This document shows, in pieces, positions 8,890-18,019 of a stretch of 64,000 nt of DNA. A program made the position numbers and the translations under genes. Origin of the DNA: Roseovarius nitratireducens (lineage in GTDB: Bacteria > Pseudomonadota > Alphaproteobacteria > Rhodobacterales > Rhodobacteraceae); contig NZ_PDNI01000074.1 in the NCBI RefSeq assembly GCF_002925845.1, positions 62,001-126,000 of the forward strand, written 5' to 3'. Position 1 is the stretch's first letter. Every line of letters starts with the position of its first letter. The notes under the pieces are model-generated. The model did no database searches. It was not told the DNA's origin and saw nothing but the letters and a program-made list of their open reading frames with translations.

Positions 8890-11265
8890 ATGTTCCTCAA
8901 GCATACACAGATCGCCGCCGACCGGGTCTCGGGCCTGCTGACAAGCGCCGAGGCCGCAGCAAAGGCCATCCCGCCCGCATTTCCGCTGGACGCGACCGTG
9001 GCGGTCAACCCGTTCCTCGGGCAGGCGCAGGAAGACCTTGCCACCGCATCCGCACGGCTGGCGCGGGTGGCGGGGGTGCGCCTCTCCCGCCCGCGTGCCG
9101 AGTATGCCGCGAAAGTGGAGGCGGGCGAGATCACCGATGGCGACCTCGCCGCCGCGCTCTTTGCAAATTCGTCACCGCTTAAACCCGCCGATCTGGCGCT
9201 GTTGAAGGCGAAGCTTGCCACCGAAAGCCCCGAGCCGCAGGCCCTGCCCACGGTGGCGGAGCTGGCGGCACAGGCCACCGGCACCGACTGGCCCGCCGTG
9301 ATCGCACGCAGCTTCGGGCTGTGGGCGGCGGGGCATTTCGACCGGGGGCAGGCGCTGTGGACGCCCGCACCGGGGCGCGGGGCCTTTGCCGCGTGGCGCG
9401 AATGGGCGACCCATGACCTGACACCGGAGATCGCGGGGCTGGTGGGTTTCTGCGCGCATGTCGCCGCCGCGCCGGACACGGCGGAGCGGGCGATCCTGCG
9501 CGCCGCCGAGCGGCTGGGCCTGACGGAAGCGGCGGCCGGGACGGCCTTTCATCGGCTGCTGATGGATTTGGGCGGCTGGGCGCAGCACGCGCGCTGGCTG
9601 CTGTGGCAGGCCGAGATGGCGGGCGAGAGCGACACCACCATCACCGACTTGCTGGCGATCCGCATGATCTGGGAGGAGGCACTCATCGACCATGCGCCGC
9701 AGGTCGAGGGCGACTGGCAGGACGTGGTGACCACCCATGCCGAACCGGTGACCGTGACGCCCGATCAGGCGATTGACGCGATCCTTCAGGACGCCGCCGA
9801 GCGCGCCTATCAGCGCCACCTGTCGGCGGCCCTGACCGGGGCCACGGTGCAGGATGCACGCCCGGCGCTGCAGGCTGCGTTTTGCATCGACGTGCGCTCG
9901 GAGGTGTTCCGCCGCGCGCTCGAGGCGCAGGGCGGCGGGATCGAGACCATCGGCTTTGCCGGGTTCTTCGGCCTGCCGGTGGCGCACAAGCCGCAAGGCA
10001 CCGACATGGCGCAGGCGCATCTGCCGGTGCTGCTCAAACCGGCGCTGACCTCGTGCAGCCACGAGGGCGACGAGGTCGAGCAGGCGGCGCGCATCGCGGC
10101 CCGCGCGGTGCGGGCCTGGGGCCGGTTCCGGCAGGCGGCAGTATCGTCCTTCGCCTTTGTCGAGGCGGCAGGCCCGGCCTATGGCTGGAAGCTGGTGCGC
10201 GATGCACTGGGCTTGGGGGCCGAGCGCCCCGCACCCGACCCCGCCCCACGGATCGAAGGCGGCCTGAGCGCGGCGCAGAAGGCCGGGACGGCGGCAATGG
10301 TGCTGCGGGCGATGAGCCTGACCACGGGGCACGCGCGGCTGATGCTGCTCCTCGGTCACGGCGCGCAGGTCACCAACAACCCGCACGAGAGCGCCTATCA
10401 TTGCGGCGCCTGCGGGGGGCAGACCGGCGAGGTCTCGGCGCGGCTCCTGGCCGCGTTGCTCAACGATCCCGAGACGCGGGCGGGCCTGCCCGAGCACGGC
10501 ATCGACCTGCCCCACGACACGCTGTTCATGGCCGGGCTGCACGACACCACCACCGACAGGGTCACGCTCTACGAGGACGCCCCCGCCCCGGACCATGAAG
10601 CCGACATTGCGCAGGCGCGGGCGTGGCTCAATGCGGCGGGGGGCGTGGCGCGGGCGGAGCGGGCGGGCCGTCTGCCCGGCGCGCGGGCCGACACGGTGGC
10701 GCGGCGCGCGCTGGACTGGGCCGAGTTGCGCCCGGAATGGGGCCTAGCGGGGTGTGCCGCCTTTGTCGCCGCGCCGCGCGGGGTGACCGCCGGGGCCGAT
10801 CTGGGCGGGCGCGCCTTCCTCCACAGCTATGACTGGCGGGCGGATGCGGGTTTTGGCACGCTGGAGCTGATCCTCACCGCGCCGATGGTGGTGGCAAGCT
10901 GGATCAGCCTGCAATATTACGGCTCGACCGTGGCGCCCGCAGCCTTTGGCGGTGGCAACAAGCTCATCCACAACGTGGTGGGCGGGATCGGTGTGGTGCA
11001 GGGAAATGGCGGCATCCTGCGCCCCGGCCTGCCGTGGCAGGCCGTCCATGACGGCGAGCGCGCGGTACACGAGCCGCTGCGCCTGTCGGTGATGATAGAG
11101 GCCCCGCGCGAGGCAATCACGGATGTGCTGACGCGGCACGCGGAGGTGCGGGCGCTGTTCGACAACGGCTGGCTGCACCTGTTGGCACTGGAGGAGGGCA
11201 GGGTGGCCGCGCGTTACCGGCCCGGGCTTGAGTGGGAGGGGGCTCCGCGCAAGACGGCGGCCTGA
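8890..11265 (+). CDS. dabA: DabA, zinc carbonic-anhydrase-like subunit of DIC transporter
   Basis: A 791-residue member of the DabA (DUF2309/UPF0753) family, the cytosolic subunit that with DabB drives energy-dependent accumulation of dissolved inorganic carbon. Putative zinc ligands are visible: C332 and D334 in FCIDVRSE, H490 in LLGHGA, and C505 in YHCGACGG. The spacing (2 and 15 residues) equals that reported for the beta-carbonic-anhydrase-like site of Halothiobacillus DabA, so the site looks intact. The N-terminal [11 protein letters not shown] segment and C-terminal [21 protein letters not shown] are also family-typical. Likely one operon with dabB. Confidence 0.93.
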   Translation: MFLKHTQIAADRVSGLLTSAEAAAKAIPPAFPLDATVAVNPFLGQAQEDLATASARLARVAGVRLSRPRAEYAAKVEAGEITDGDLAAALFANSSPLKPADLALLKAKLATESPEPQALPTVAELAAQATGTDWPAVIARSFGLWAAGHFDRGQALWTPAPGRGAFAAWREWATHDLTPEIAGLVGFCAHVAAAPDTAERAILRAAERLGLTEAAAGTAFHRLLMDLGGWAQHARWLLWQAEMAGESDTTITDLLAIRMIWEEALIDHAPQVEGDWQDVVTTHAEPVTVTPDQAIDAILQDAAERAYQRHLSAALTGATVQDARPALQAAFCIDVRSEVFRRALEAQGGGIETIGFAGFFGLPVAHKPQGTDMAQAHLPVLLKPALTSCSHEGDEVEQAARIAARAVRAWGRFRQAAVSSFAFVEAAGPAYGWKLVRDALGLGAERPAPDPAPRIEGGLSAAQKAGTAAMVLRAMSLTTGHARLMLLLGHGAQVTNNPHESAYHCGACGGQTGEVSARLLAALLNDPETRAGLPEHGIDLPHDTLFMAGLHDTTTDRVTLYEDAPAPDHEADIAQARAWLNAAGGVARAERAGRLPGARADTVARRALDWAELRPEWGLAGCAAFVAAPRGVTAGADLGGRAFLHSYDWRADAGFGTLELILTAPMVVASWISLQYYGSTVAPAAFGGGNKLIHNVVGGIGVVQGNGGILRPGLPWQAVHDGERAVHEPLRLSVMIEAPREAITDVLTRHAEVRALFDNGWLHLLALEEGRVAARYRPGLEWEGAPRKTAA

Positions 11266-11271
11266 ACCCGC

Positions 11272-12882
11272 TCAGCCGGTGCGGTCCTCGAGGATCATTT
11301 CGGAGGCCTTTTCGCCGATCATGATGGCGGGGGCGTTGGTGTTGCCCGAGACGATCTCGGGCATGATCGAGCAATCGGCGACGCGCAGCCCGGTGATGCC
11401 GTGCACGCGCAGCCGTGCATCGACCACGGCATCGCCACCCGGCCCCATCTTGCAGGTGCCGGTGGGGTGGTAGATCGTGGTGGAATAGTTGCGTGCCCAA
11501 TCGAGCGTGCCCTCGTAATCGTCGAGATCGAGCGCGGCGTCGGGGCGGAACTCCTCGGATATCTTGGAGTTGAGCGGCGCGTGGCGGGCGATACGGCGGG
11601 CGATCTTGACGCCCTCGACGATGGTCCGGCAGTCGGTTTCGGTCGAGAGGTAGTTGGGGTGGATTTTCGGGTAGGTGGCCGGGTCGGCTGAGGCGAGGCG
11701 AATCTCGCCCCGGCTCTCGGGGCGCAACTGGCAGACCGACATGGTGAAGGCGGAGAAGGGATGCGGCCCCTCGCCGGGGCTGTCGGCGGACCAGGGCTGT
11801 ACGTGGAACTGGATGTCGGGTGTTTCCACATGGTCGCCGGTGCGCATGAAGCCGGTGGCGAGGCTGGCGGCCATGGCCATCGGTCCGGCGCGGAACATCG
11901 CGTATTTCAATGCGATCCGCGCCTGGTTCCACAGGCTGCGCACCTCGTCGTTGAGGGTGGGTTCGTTGCACTTGAACACCAGCCGCGCCTGCAGGTGGTC
12001 CTGCATGTTGCGGCCGACGCCGGGCATATCGCGCAGCACCTCGATGCCGTGCTCTTGCAGGTGCGCCGCCTCGCCCAGACCCGAGAGCATCATCAGGTGT
12101 GGCGAGCCGATGGCGCCGGAGGACAGGATGACTTCCGCATTGGCCTTGACCACATGTTCCACCCCTGCGCGGTCGCGGTAGGCCACGCCGGTGGCGCGGG
12201 TGCCGTCGAAGGTGATGCGGCTGGCCTGCGCGCGGGTCAGGATGGTCAGGTTCTCGCGTTTGCGCACAGGGTTGAGGAACGCCACAGCGGCGGAGCAGCG
12301 CCGCCCTTTGCGCGCGGTGAGCTGGAAGTATCCCACGCCCTCTTGGCGAGCGCCGTTGTAATCGGGATTGAAGGGATAGCCCGCCTCCTGGGCGGCGGCC
12401 ACCCATGCGTCGCAGATGGGCCGTTGCAGGCGCATGTTGGACACCGAGAGCGACCCCTGGTCGCCGTGATAATCGTCGGCGCCGCGTTCCTGCCGTTCTG
12501 AGCGCTTGAACAGCGGCAGCACGTCGTCCCAACCCCATCCGGGATTTCCCATCTGCGCCCAGCGGTCGTAATCCTGCGGCTGGCCGCGCACGTAGAGCAA
12601 CCCGTTGAGCGAGGAGGAGCCGCCAAGCACCTTGCCGCGCGGCCAGTCGAGGGCGCGCCCGTTCAGCCCCGGGTCGGGCTCGGTCCGGTAGCACCAGTCG
12701 ACCGAGGGGTTGTGCATGGTCTTGAAGTAGCCGACCGGAATGTGGATCCACGGGTTCCAGTCGCGCCCGCCAGCCTCCATCAGGATGACCTTGATCTTCG
12801 GGTCGGCGGAAAGCCGATTCGCAAGCACGCACCCGGCAGACCCTGCCCCGACGATCACGTAATCCGCTGATAATTCCGACAT
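11272..12882 (-). CDS. GMC-family FAD oxidoreductase (choline dehydrogenase-like)
   Basis: A 536-residue flavoenzyme of the glucose-methanol-choline family that oxidises an alcohol. It shows the FAD-binding Rossmann motif near the start ([18 protein letters not shown]), the PROSITE-type segment [21 protein letters not shown] (near 82), [15 protein letters not shown] (near 255) and the catalytic His region [11 protein letters not shown] (near 470). I chose ATG 12880-12882 because it precedes the Rossmann strand by only a few residues and has an AAAGG box. It is divergent from the TRAP operon, so its substrate may be what the transporter imports. Choline is only one possibility; no betB or betI is nearby. 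Confidence 0.88.
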   Translation of the reverse strand: MSELSADYVIVGAGSAGCVLANRLSADPKIKVILMEAGGRDWNPWIHIPVGYFKTMHNPSVDWCYRTEPDPGLNGRALDWPRGKVLGGSSSLNGLLYVRGQPQDYDRWAQMGNPGWGWDDVLPLFKRSERQERGADDYHGDQGSLSVSNMRLQRPICDAWVAAAQEAGYPFNPDYNGARQEGVGYFQLTARKGRRCSAAVAFLNPVRKRENLTILTRAQASRITFDGTRATGVAYRDRAGVEHVVKANAEVILSSGAIGSPHLMMLSGLGEAAHLQEHGIEVLRDMPGVGRNMQDHLQARLVFKCNEPTLNDEVRSLWNQARIALKYAMFRAGPMAMAASLATGFMRTGDHVETPDIQFHVQPWSADSPGEGPHPFSAFTMSVCQLRPESRGEIRLASADPATYPKIHPNYLSTETDCRTIVEGVKIARRIARHAPLNSKISEEFRPDAALDLDDYEGTLDWARNYSTTIYHPTGTCKMGPGGDAVVDARLRVHGITGLRVADCSIMPEIVSGNTNAPAIMIGEKASEMILEDRTG

Positions 12883-12897
12883 TTTCGACCGACCTTT

Positions 12898-12959
12898 GCA
12901 CAAATTATGTGCGGAAAAGATTTTCCTTGCCAGAACGAGCATAAGTCTATCAATATTGA
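12898..12959. promoter_or_regulatory. Palindromes in the GMC/TRAP divergent promoter
   Basis: Two inverted repeats lie in the AT-rich 116-base gap between the divergent GMC and dctP genes: GCACA-N5-TGTGC at 12898-12912 and the perfect palindrome TCAATATTGA at 12950-12959. They are reasonable operators for the IclR regulator at the end of the TRAP operon, but no binding evidence exists. Confidence 0.4.
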
Positions 12960-12998
12960 GACTGCAAGTATCATTATTGCAAAATCAGGGAGGACGTC

Positions 12999-14234
12999 AT
13001 GAAAGTATCGAAAGCGCTCAGCGGGATTTCCCGCCGGGACCTGTTTCGCCTGACCGGCCAGTTTGGCCTGTCATCCGTGGTGATGGGCGCGGGCGCGCTG
13101 ACCGGTGCGGTCAGCCTGCCCTCGCTCGCGCGGGCCGCCGAGAGCACCTATGACAAGCGTTTCGCCAAGGAGCCAAAGCATACGCTAAAGCTGGGCGCCG
13201 CAGGCTTCAACGCGCGCAACCTGCTGATCGAGCGCGCAGGCGTCCTGCAATTCGCCCGCGATCTGGAGGAGCGGACCGAGGGCGAGATCCGGGTGGAATT
13301 CATCGGCGACAACCAGATCTGCGGCCAGCTCAACTGCGTGGAGAAGACGCAGACCGGCGTGATCGACATGTATGCCGCCTCGACGCAGAACTCGGCCGGT
13401 GGCGCGCCGTATCTCAACGTGCTCGACTATGCCTACATGTTCCCGAGCCGGGCCGCGCAGTATCATTTCCTCTATTCTCCGGAGTCGCAGCGCATCCTGC
13501 GCGAGCCGCTGGAAAAGCGGCACGGGCTGAAATTCCTGTTCTCGCATTGCGAGTTGCGCGGCATCCAGCTTGGCAACAACTTTGCCGAGAAGCCCACGGT
13601 GACCAAGCTCGAAGAGCTGTTTGGCACCAAGAACCGCGTCACCGGTACGCAGCTTGGCCGCATCGCCATGCAGCTTCTGAACCTCAACCCGGTGCCGGTG
13701 GCCTGGGAAGAGACGCTTGACGGGCTCAAGCAGGGCCTGATCGACGGGGCCGAGACGTGGGCGTCGGCGGTGGCCTATGCCAACATGTCGACGGTGGTGA
13801 GCCAGTCGGTCGATCTCAAGTTCTTCTGCGGGACCGAGCATACGTCGATGTCGGCGCGCGTCTTCGACGCGATGGAGCCGCATCTGCAAGAGGCGATCAT
13901 GGAATCGGCCTACCTTGCGCAGGTGCATGTGCAGGCGGCGAACGAGGCGGCGCTGGTCAAGACCGTCGGTTTCTCGGACCCGCAGCTGCCGGGTACGATC
14001 TTTGCCGAGCACGGCGTGCGGCCCGCCTTTCTCGCCGACGATCAGATCAGGATGGCCGAGGAGATGTGTTCGCCCGAGTTCAACCCCGAGCCGTGGGCGC
14101 AGTGGCGCGAGCGGCTCAACGGCTGGGCGGGTGGCATCGACACCTATCAGGACATTTATAACGTGGCGCGCGAGATCCCCAGGGATACGCTGCCCGAGAA
14201 TGTCGAGCCGCGCCGCTGGTGGCGCGCGGCGTGA
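12999..14234 (+). CDS. TRAP transporter substrate-binding protein (DctP family)
   Basis: A 411-residue periplasmic solute receptor. The N-terminus has a twin-arginine-type leader (SRRDLFRLTG at 11-20, hydrophobic core, SLARAAES cleavage region near 47), so the protein is probably folded before export. The mature part is a DctP/TAXI-like bilobal binding fold with GAAGFNARNLLIERA, an IDMYAASTQN segment and the QGLIDGAETWASAV hinge region. It has a GGGAGGA-like RBS and starts the operon with DctQ and DctM. The ligand is unknown; the neighbouring GMC oxidoreductase hints at a small hydroxylated compound. Confidence 0.9.
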   Translation: MKVSKALSGISRRDLFRLTGQFGLSSVVMGAGALTGAVSLPSLARAAESTYDKRFAKEPKHTLKLGAAGFNARNLLIERAGVLQFARDLEERTEGEIRVEFIGDNQICGQLNCVEKTQTGVIDMYAASTQNSAGGAPYLNVLDYAYMFPSRAAQYHFLYSPESQRILREPLEKRHGLKFLFSHCELRGIQLGNNFAEKPTVTKLEELFGTKNRVTGTQLGRIAMQLLNLNPVPVAWEETLDGLKQGLIDGAETWASAVAYANMSTVVSQSVDLKFFCGTEHTSMSARVFDAMEPHLQEAIMESAYLAQVHVQAANEAALVKTVGFSDPQLPGTIFAEHGVRPAFLADDQIRMAEEMCSPEFNPEPWAQWRERLNGWAGGIDTYQDIYNVAREIPRDTLPENVEPRRWWRAA

Positions 14235-14249
14235 TCGCCTAGCATCGGA

Positions 14250-14269
14250 CCGGGCCGCACGCGGCCCGG
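14250..14269 (+). terminator. GC hairpin between dctP and dctQ
   Basis: CCGGGCCGC followed by AC and GCGGCCCGG forms a nine-base stem 16 bases after the dctP stop. There is no U-tract, so it is more likely a partial terminator or 3'-end stabiliser that raises receptor expression over the membrane subunits, as is common in binding-protein transporter operons. Confidence 0.5.
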
Positions 14270-14329
14270 CACCCCAAGCCGCCGATACGTGCGGCCACGA
14301 CATACGGCAACCCAAGGGGAGGAGTGGGC

Positions 14330-14998
14330 ATGACCGGCTGGTTTCAGGGCACGGGTGATATCCTGAGTGCCCTCGCCTCGGGCGATTCATGGATGTTGAG
14401 CGAAGCGATGCGCGCCCCGGCGACCTGGCCACTGGGCCTGATGGCGATGCTGGTGCTGGCGCTGGCGTTTCTCGTCCTTTACCGCGTCGTGCCGTGGACC
14501 GAGCGCAACCTCGAACAGTGGCTGATGGTCGTCTCCTACCTTGCCATCGGCGGGATCATCTTTGTCGAGGTGTTCCGCCGCTTCGTGCTGTCACAGCAGG
14601 CGCCGTGGTCCACCACGCTGCCGCCCTTCCTGTTTCTCATCATGACGTGGTTCGGGTGCAGCTATAACGTCAAGCTGCGCACGCATCTGGCGTTCGCCGA
14701 GTTTCGCATGGCCATGCCGCGCGCCGGACAGATGGCGTGCCTGGTGCTGGATGCGCTGTTGTGGATCGGGTTTTCCTGGGTCGTGGTTGTCACCTCGACC
14801 AAGGTGGCCGCCAATTCCGCCGCGAATTTCCAGATCATGCTGGGCACGGACAACGTGATGCAGTGGTGGTTCCTGCTGTCGGTGCCGCTGGCGTTCACCA
14901 CGCTGGTGGCACGGGTGATCGAGAACCTGCTCGCTGACATGGTCAATTTCCGCAAGGGTGACACGCTCATCACCCAGGCCGTGATTGGAGGCGACTGA
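14330..14998 (+). CDS. TRAP transporter small membrane subunit (DctQ family)
   Basis: A 222-residue protein with four predicted membrane helices (FLVLYRVVPW, WLMVVSYLAIGGIIFVEVFRRF, CLVLDALLWIGFSWVVVVTS and WFLLSVPLAFTTLVARVIE regions) and the DctQ pattern FLFLIMTWFGCSYNVKLRTHLAFAEF (conserved acidic/aromatic loop). It pairs with DctM to form the sodium-driven TRAP permease. The ATG at 14330 has the strong AGGGGAGGAG site six bases upstream and is preferred to a GTG two codons earlier. The stop is one base before the dctM ATG. Confidence 0.9.
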   Translation: MTGWFQGTGDILSALASGDSWMLSEAMRAPATWPLGLMAMLVLALAFLVLYRVVPWTERNLEQWLMVVSYLAIGGIIFVEVFRRFVLSQQAPWSTTLPPFLFLIMTWFGCSYNVKLRTHLAFAEFRMAMPRAGQMACLVLDALLWIGFSWVVVVTSTKVAANSAANFQIMLGTDNVMQWWFLLSVPLAFTTLVARVIENLLADMVNFRKGDTLITQAVIGGD

Positions 14999-14999
14999 C

Positions 15000-16361
15000 A
15001 TGACCGACCCATCGACGCTTGTCACGCTCATTTCCATCGGGGTGACGCTTCTGTTCATGCTGGGCGTGCCGGTCTTTCTGGTGATCGGCTACTGGGTGAT
15101 CGGCGTGTCCTTCGTCCTTGGCATGCCGTTGCAGAATATCGGCGGGGCGCTGGCGGATGTGTTCACCGATGGTTTTGCCTTGCTGGCGATGCCGCTGTTC
15201 ATCCTGACGGGAGACCTCATCAACCGGTCGGGGATCGCGCGCAGGCTCAGTGATTTCGCCTATGCCTGCCTTGGCTGGATACGCGGCGGGCTGTCGATGG
15301 CGTCGCTTGGCGCCTGCGGGCTCTTTGCGGCGATTTCGGGCTCCAACTCGGCCACGACGGCGACGATCGGCTCGATGCTGCATCCCGAGATGGTCAAGGG
15401 CGGCTATGACGAGCGGTTCTCGGCGGCGACAGCGGCGGCGGGCGGCACGGTGGGGATCATCATCCCGCCCTCGATCATCTTCATCGTCTATGGTTTCCTG
15501 CTCAACCTGCCCATTTCAGAGCTGTTTGTCGCTGGAATCCTGCCCGGCGCGTTGATGGTGGGCGCGATGATGTTTGCCGCGTTCCTGATCTGCTGGAGCA
15601 ACAAGTGGGGGTTCCTGATCCCATTGAGCCCGATGCGGGTGATCAAGACAGCGATTGGCGCATGGCTCGGGTTCTTTGCCATCGGGCTGGTGCTCTGGGG
15701 TATCTACACGGGCAAGTTCTCGCCCACCGAGGCGGCGGGGGTGACCGTCGGGTTCTGCGTGATCGTGGGCTTTGTCAGCCTGCCGCTCTACCGGATCATG
15801 GGTGGTGCCAAGGGGCGTGACGTGAACGAGAAGCGCGTCTCGGAGATGCTGGTGGTCGAGGGGTTCAGCCCGCTGGAGCTGCCGTCGATCACCATGCGTT
15901 CCGCGCAGATCACCGGTATTCTCGCGCCGCTCATCGCCGTGTCGGTGGTGATGCAGCAGATCATGTCGGTGCTGGGCGCGCAGGAGGTGATTGGCGGTTT
16001 CGTGACGTCGATGGGCGGTTATTACGCGGTGCTGTTCACCTCGATGGCGATCGTTTTCGTCTGCGGCATGGTGCTGGAAAGCCTGCCGGTGACGATCATC
16101 CTCGCCCCGATCCTTGCGCCGATCGCGCATGAGGTGGGGGTGGAGCCGGTGCAATTCGCGGTGATCTTCCTCGTGGGGGCCTCCATCGGCTTTATCACGC
16201 CGCCTTACGGGCTCAATCTCTATGTCGCATCCGGTGTGACTGGCGTTCCCTATTTCCGGCTTTTGCGTTACACGGTGCCGTATCTTGTGGCATTGCTGGC
16301 GGTCTGGTTCATCGTCGCGCTGGTGCCGCAGCTTTCGACGGCGCTCTTGCCGAACCGATGA
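15000..16361 (+). CDS. TRAP transporter large permease subunit (DctM family)
   Basis: A 453-residue polytopic protein of the DctM family with the diagnostic SGSNSATTATIGSMLHPEM segment near 115, AAAGGTVGIIIPPSIIFIVYG near 145, and GASIGFITPPYGLNLYVASGV near 395. It forms the substrate pathway of the TRAP transporter with DctQ. The ATG at 15000 follows the dctQ stop directly. An in-frame start five codons upstream lies inside dctQ and is less likely. Confidence 0.94.
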   Translation: MTDPSTLVTLISIGVTLLFMLGVPVFLVIGYWVIGVSFVLGMPLQNIGGALADVFTDGFALLAMPLFILTGDLINRSGIARRLSDFAYACLGWIRGGLSMASLGACGLFAAISGSNSATTATIGSMLHPEMVKGGYDERFSAATAAAGGTVGIIIPPSIIFIVYGFLLNLPISELFVAGILPGALMVGAMMFAAFLICWSNKWGFLIPLSPMRVIKTAIGAWLGFFAIGLVLWGIYTGKFSPTEAAGVTVGFCVIVGFVSLPLYRIMGGAKGRDVNEKRVSEMLVVEGFSPLELPSITMRSAQITGILAPLIAVSVVMQQIMSVLGAQEVIGGFVTSMGGYYAVLFTSMAIVFVCGMVLESLPVTIILAPILAPIAHEVGVEPVQFAVIFLVGASIGFITPPYGLNLYVASGVTGVPYFRLLRYTVPYLVALLAVWFIVALVPQLSTALLPNR

Positions 16362-16374
16362 CGGTGGGGTTTGT

Positions 16375-17154
16375 ATGGACGGGGACAGCACGGGAACGAT
16401 CCCGACCAACCTGCGCCTGCTCCTGGTGATCGAAGAGATCGCCCGGGCGGGCGTGCCGGTCACACCGACCGAGGTCAACGCCGCCATCGGCCTGCCCAAG
16501 CCCACCATCCACCGCCTGTTTGCCACGCTGGAGGAGGAGGGATTCCTGCAACGTGACTTGGACGGGCGGACCTATTCGCCGGGGCCGCGCCTGCGCCGGT
16601 TGGCGGGCGGTATCCTGTCATCGCTGCGCATCCGCACGGCGCGGCAGGCGATCCTGAAGCGGGTGAGCAGCGAGATTGGCGAGACCTGCAACATCGCCCT
16701 GCCGGACCGCGACGCGATGATCTATCTCGAACGGGTCGAGACGCAATGGCCGTTGCGCATCCAGTTGCCCATCGGCACGCGCGTGCCATTCTACTGCACG
16801 GCGAGCGGCAAGATGTACCTGTCGTCGCTGGCGCGACCGCACCTGATGAAATACCTCTTGGCGACCGATCTGGAGGCGCGCACGCCCAACACCCTGACCG
16901 ATCCAGATGCGCTGATGGCTGAGATCAGCCAAGTCCGGACGCAGGGCTATTCGCTCGACCGCGAGGAATTCATGCGCGACATGATCGCGCTCGCCGTGCC
17001 GATCCTGGACGTCAACGACCGGCTGATGGCGACACTGGCCTTTCACGCGCCCACGCAACGCTTTGATATCGCGCGGGCGCTGGAGTATCTGCCGTCGATG
17101 CGCGAGGCAGCGGCGGATTTGTCGAGCCTTGTCTCGGAGGGCGAAGGGGGCTGA
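16375..17154 (+). CDS. IclR-family transcriptional regulator
   Basis: A 259-residue IclR-type regulator: N-terminal winged HTH (residues 10-75, IEEIARAGVPVTPTEVNAAIGLPKPTIHRLFATLEEEGF region) and a C-terminal effector-binding GAF-like domain with the signature VPFYCTASGKMYLSSL and DREEFMRDMIALAVPI. It starts 13 bases after dctM and so is part of the TRAP operon, which it likely regulates together with the divergent GMC gene. The start was chosen at ATG 16375 because upstream in-frame sequence lies inside dctM. Confidence 0.9.
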   Translation: MDGDSTGTIPTNLRLLLVIEEIARAGVPVTPTEVNAAIGLPKPTIHRLFATLEEEGFLQRDLDGRTYSPGPRLRRLAGGILSSLRIRTARQAILKRVSSEIGETCNIALPDRDAMIYLERVETQWPLRIQLPIGTRVPFYCTASGKMYLSSLARPHLMKYLLATDLEARTPNTLTDPDALMAEISQVRTQGYSLDREEFMRDMIALAVPILDVNDRLMATLAFHAPTQRFDIARALEYLPSMREAAADLSSLVSEGEGG

Positions 17155-17221
17155 GCATGTTGCTCAGGAGCGGGAACCGGCCTTGAGCTCCTCGAACATG
17201 CGACCGTAATAGCTGGGAGGT

Positions 17222-18019
17222 TCAGCGCCCCTTCCAGACCGGGTTGCGCTTCTCGGCAAAGGCGTTCTGGCCCTCCAGCAGATCCTCGCTACCGTATAGC
17301 GTGTCGACGGTGGCGAATTGGCGCCGCGTTACCCGGTTGAGCGCATCCTGAAAGCGCATCGCCTCGGCCTCGCGCACGATTTCCTTGATGGCGGCGTAGA
17401 CGAGCGGCGGGCCACTTTCGAGGTGCCGCGCCAGTTCCCATGTCTGCTCCAGCAGGTCGTGGGGCGCGCAGACCTCGCGCAGCAGCCCCCAGCGTAGCGC
17501 CTCTTCAGCGTCGAACCAGCGTCCGGTCAGCAGCAGGTCCATCGCGACGTGGTAGGGGATGCGCTTGGGCAGCTTGATCGAGGCGGCATCGGCTACCGTG
17601 CCAGAGCGGATTTCGGGCAGGGCAAAGCGCGCGGTGTCGGCGGCGAGAATCAAATCGCAGGACAGCGCCAGTTCCAGCCCGCCGCCGCAACAGATGCCGT
17701 TCACCGCGCAGATCACCGGCTTGTTCAGGTGCGGCAATTCCTGCAATCCGCCGAACCCGCCGACGCCGTAATCGCCGTCCACCGCGTCGCCCCCGGCGGC
17801 GGCCTTGAGATCCCAGCCGGGGCAGAAGAATTTCTCGCCCGCCGCGCGCAGGATCGCCACGCGCAGGGCGTCATCGTCCCGGAAGGCGCGGAATACCTCG
17901 CCCATGATCCGGCTTGTCGCCAGATCAATGGCGTTGGCGTTCGGTCGGTCGAGCGTCACCTCGAGCACCGCCCCTTCGATCCGCGTGCGGATCGGCCCTT
18001 CGGTCAGCATGTCCATCAT
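17222..18019 (-). CDS. Enoyl-CoA hydratase, CaiD-like
   Basis: A 265-residue crotonase-superfamily enzyme. It has the NANAIDL substrate-binding segment, the oxyanion-hole motif NGICCGGGLELALSCDLI near 105 and PEIRSGTVADA near 133 in the position of the second catalytic acid. It resembles carnitinyl-CoA dehydratase (CaiD) and, as last gene of the cluster, could interconvert crotonobetainyl-CoA and carnitinyl-CoA. Two adjacent ATG codons (18019, 18016) overlap the stop of the CoA ligase, so the genes are translationally coupled. The substrate is inferred from neighbours. Confidence 0.85.
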   Translation of the reverse strand: MMDMLTEGPIRTRIEGAVLEVTLDRPNANAIDLATSRIMGEVFRAFRDDDALRVAILRAAGEKFFCPGWDLKAAAGGDAVDGDYGVGGFGGLQELPHLNKPVICAVNGICCGGGLELALSCDLILAADTARFALPEIRSGTVADAASIKLPKRIPYHVAMDLLLTGRWFDAEEALRWGLLREVCAPHDLLEQTWELARHLESGPPLVYAAIKEIVREAEAMRFQDALNRVTRRQFATVDTLYGSEDLLEGQNAFAEKRNPVWKGR

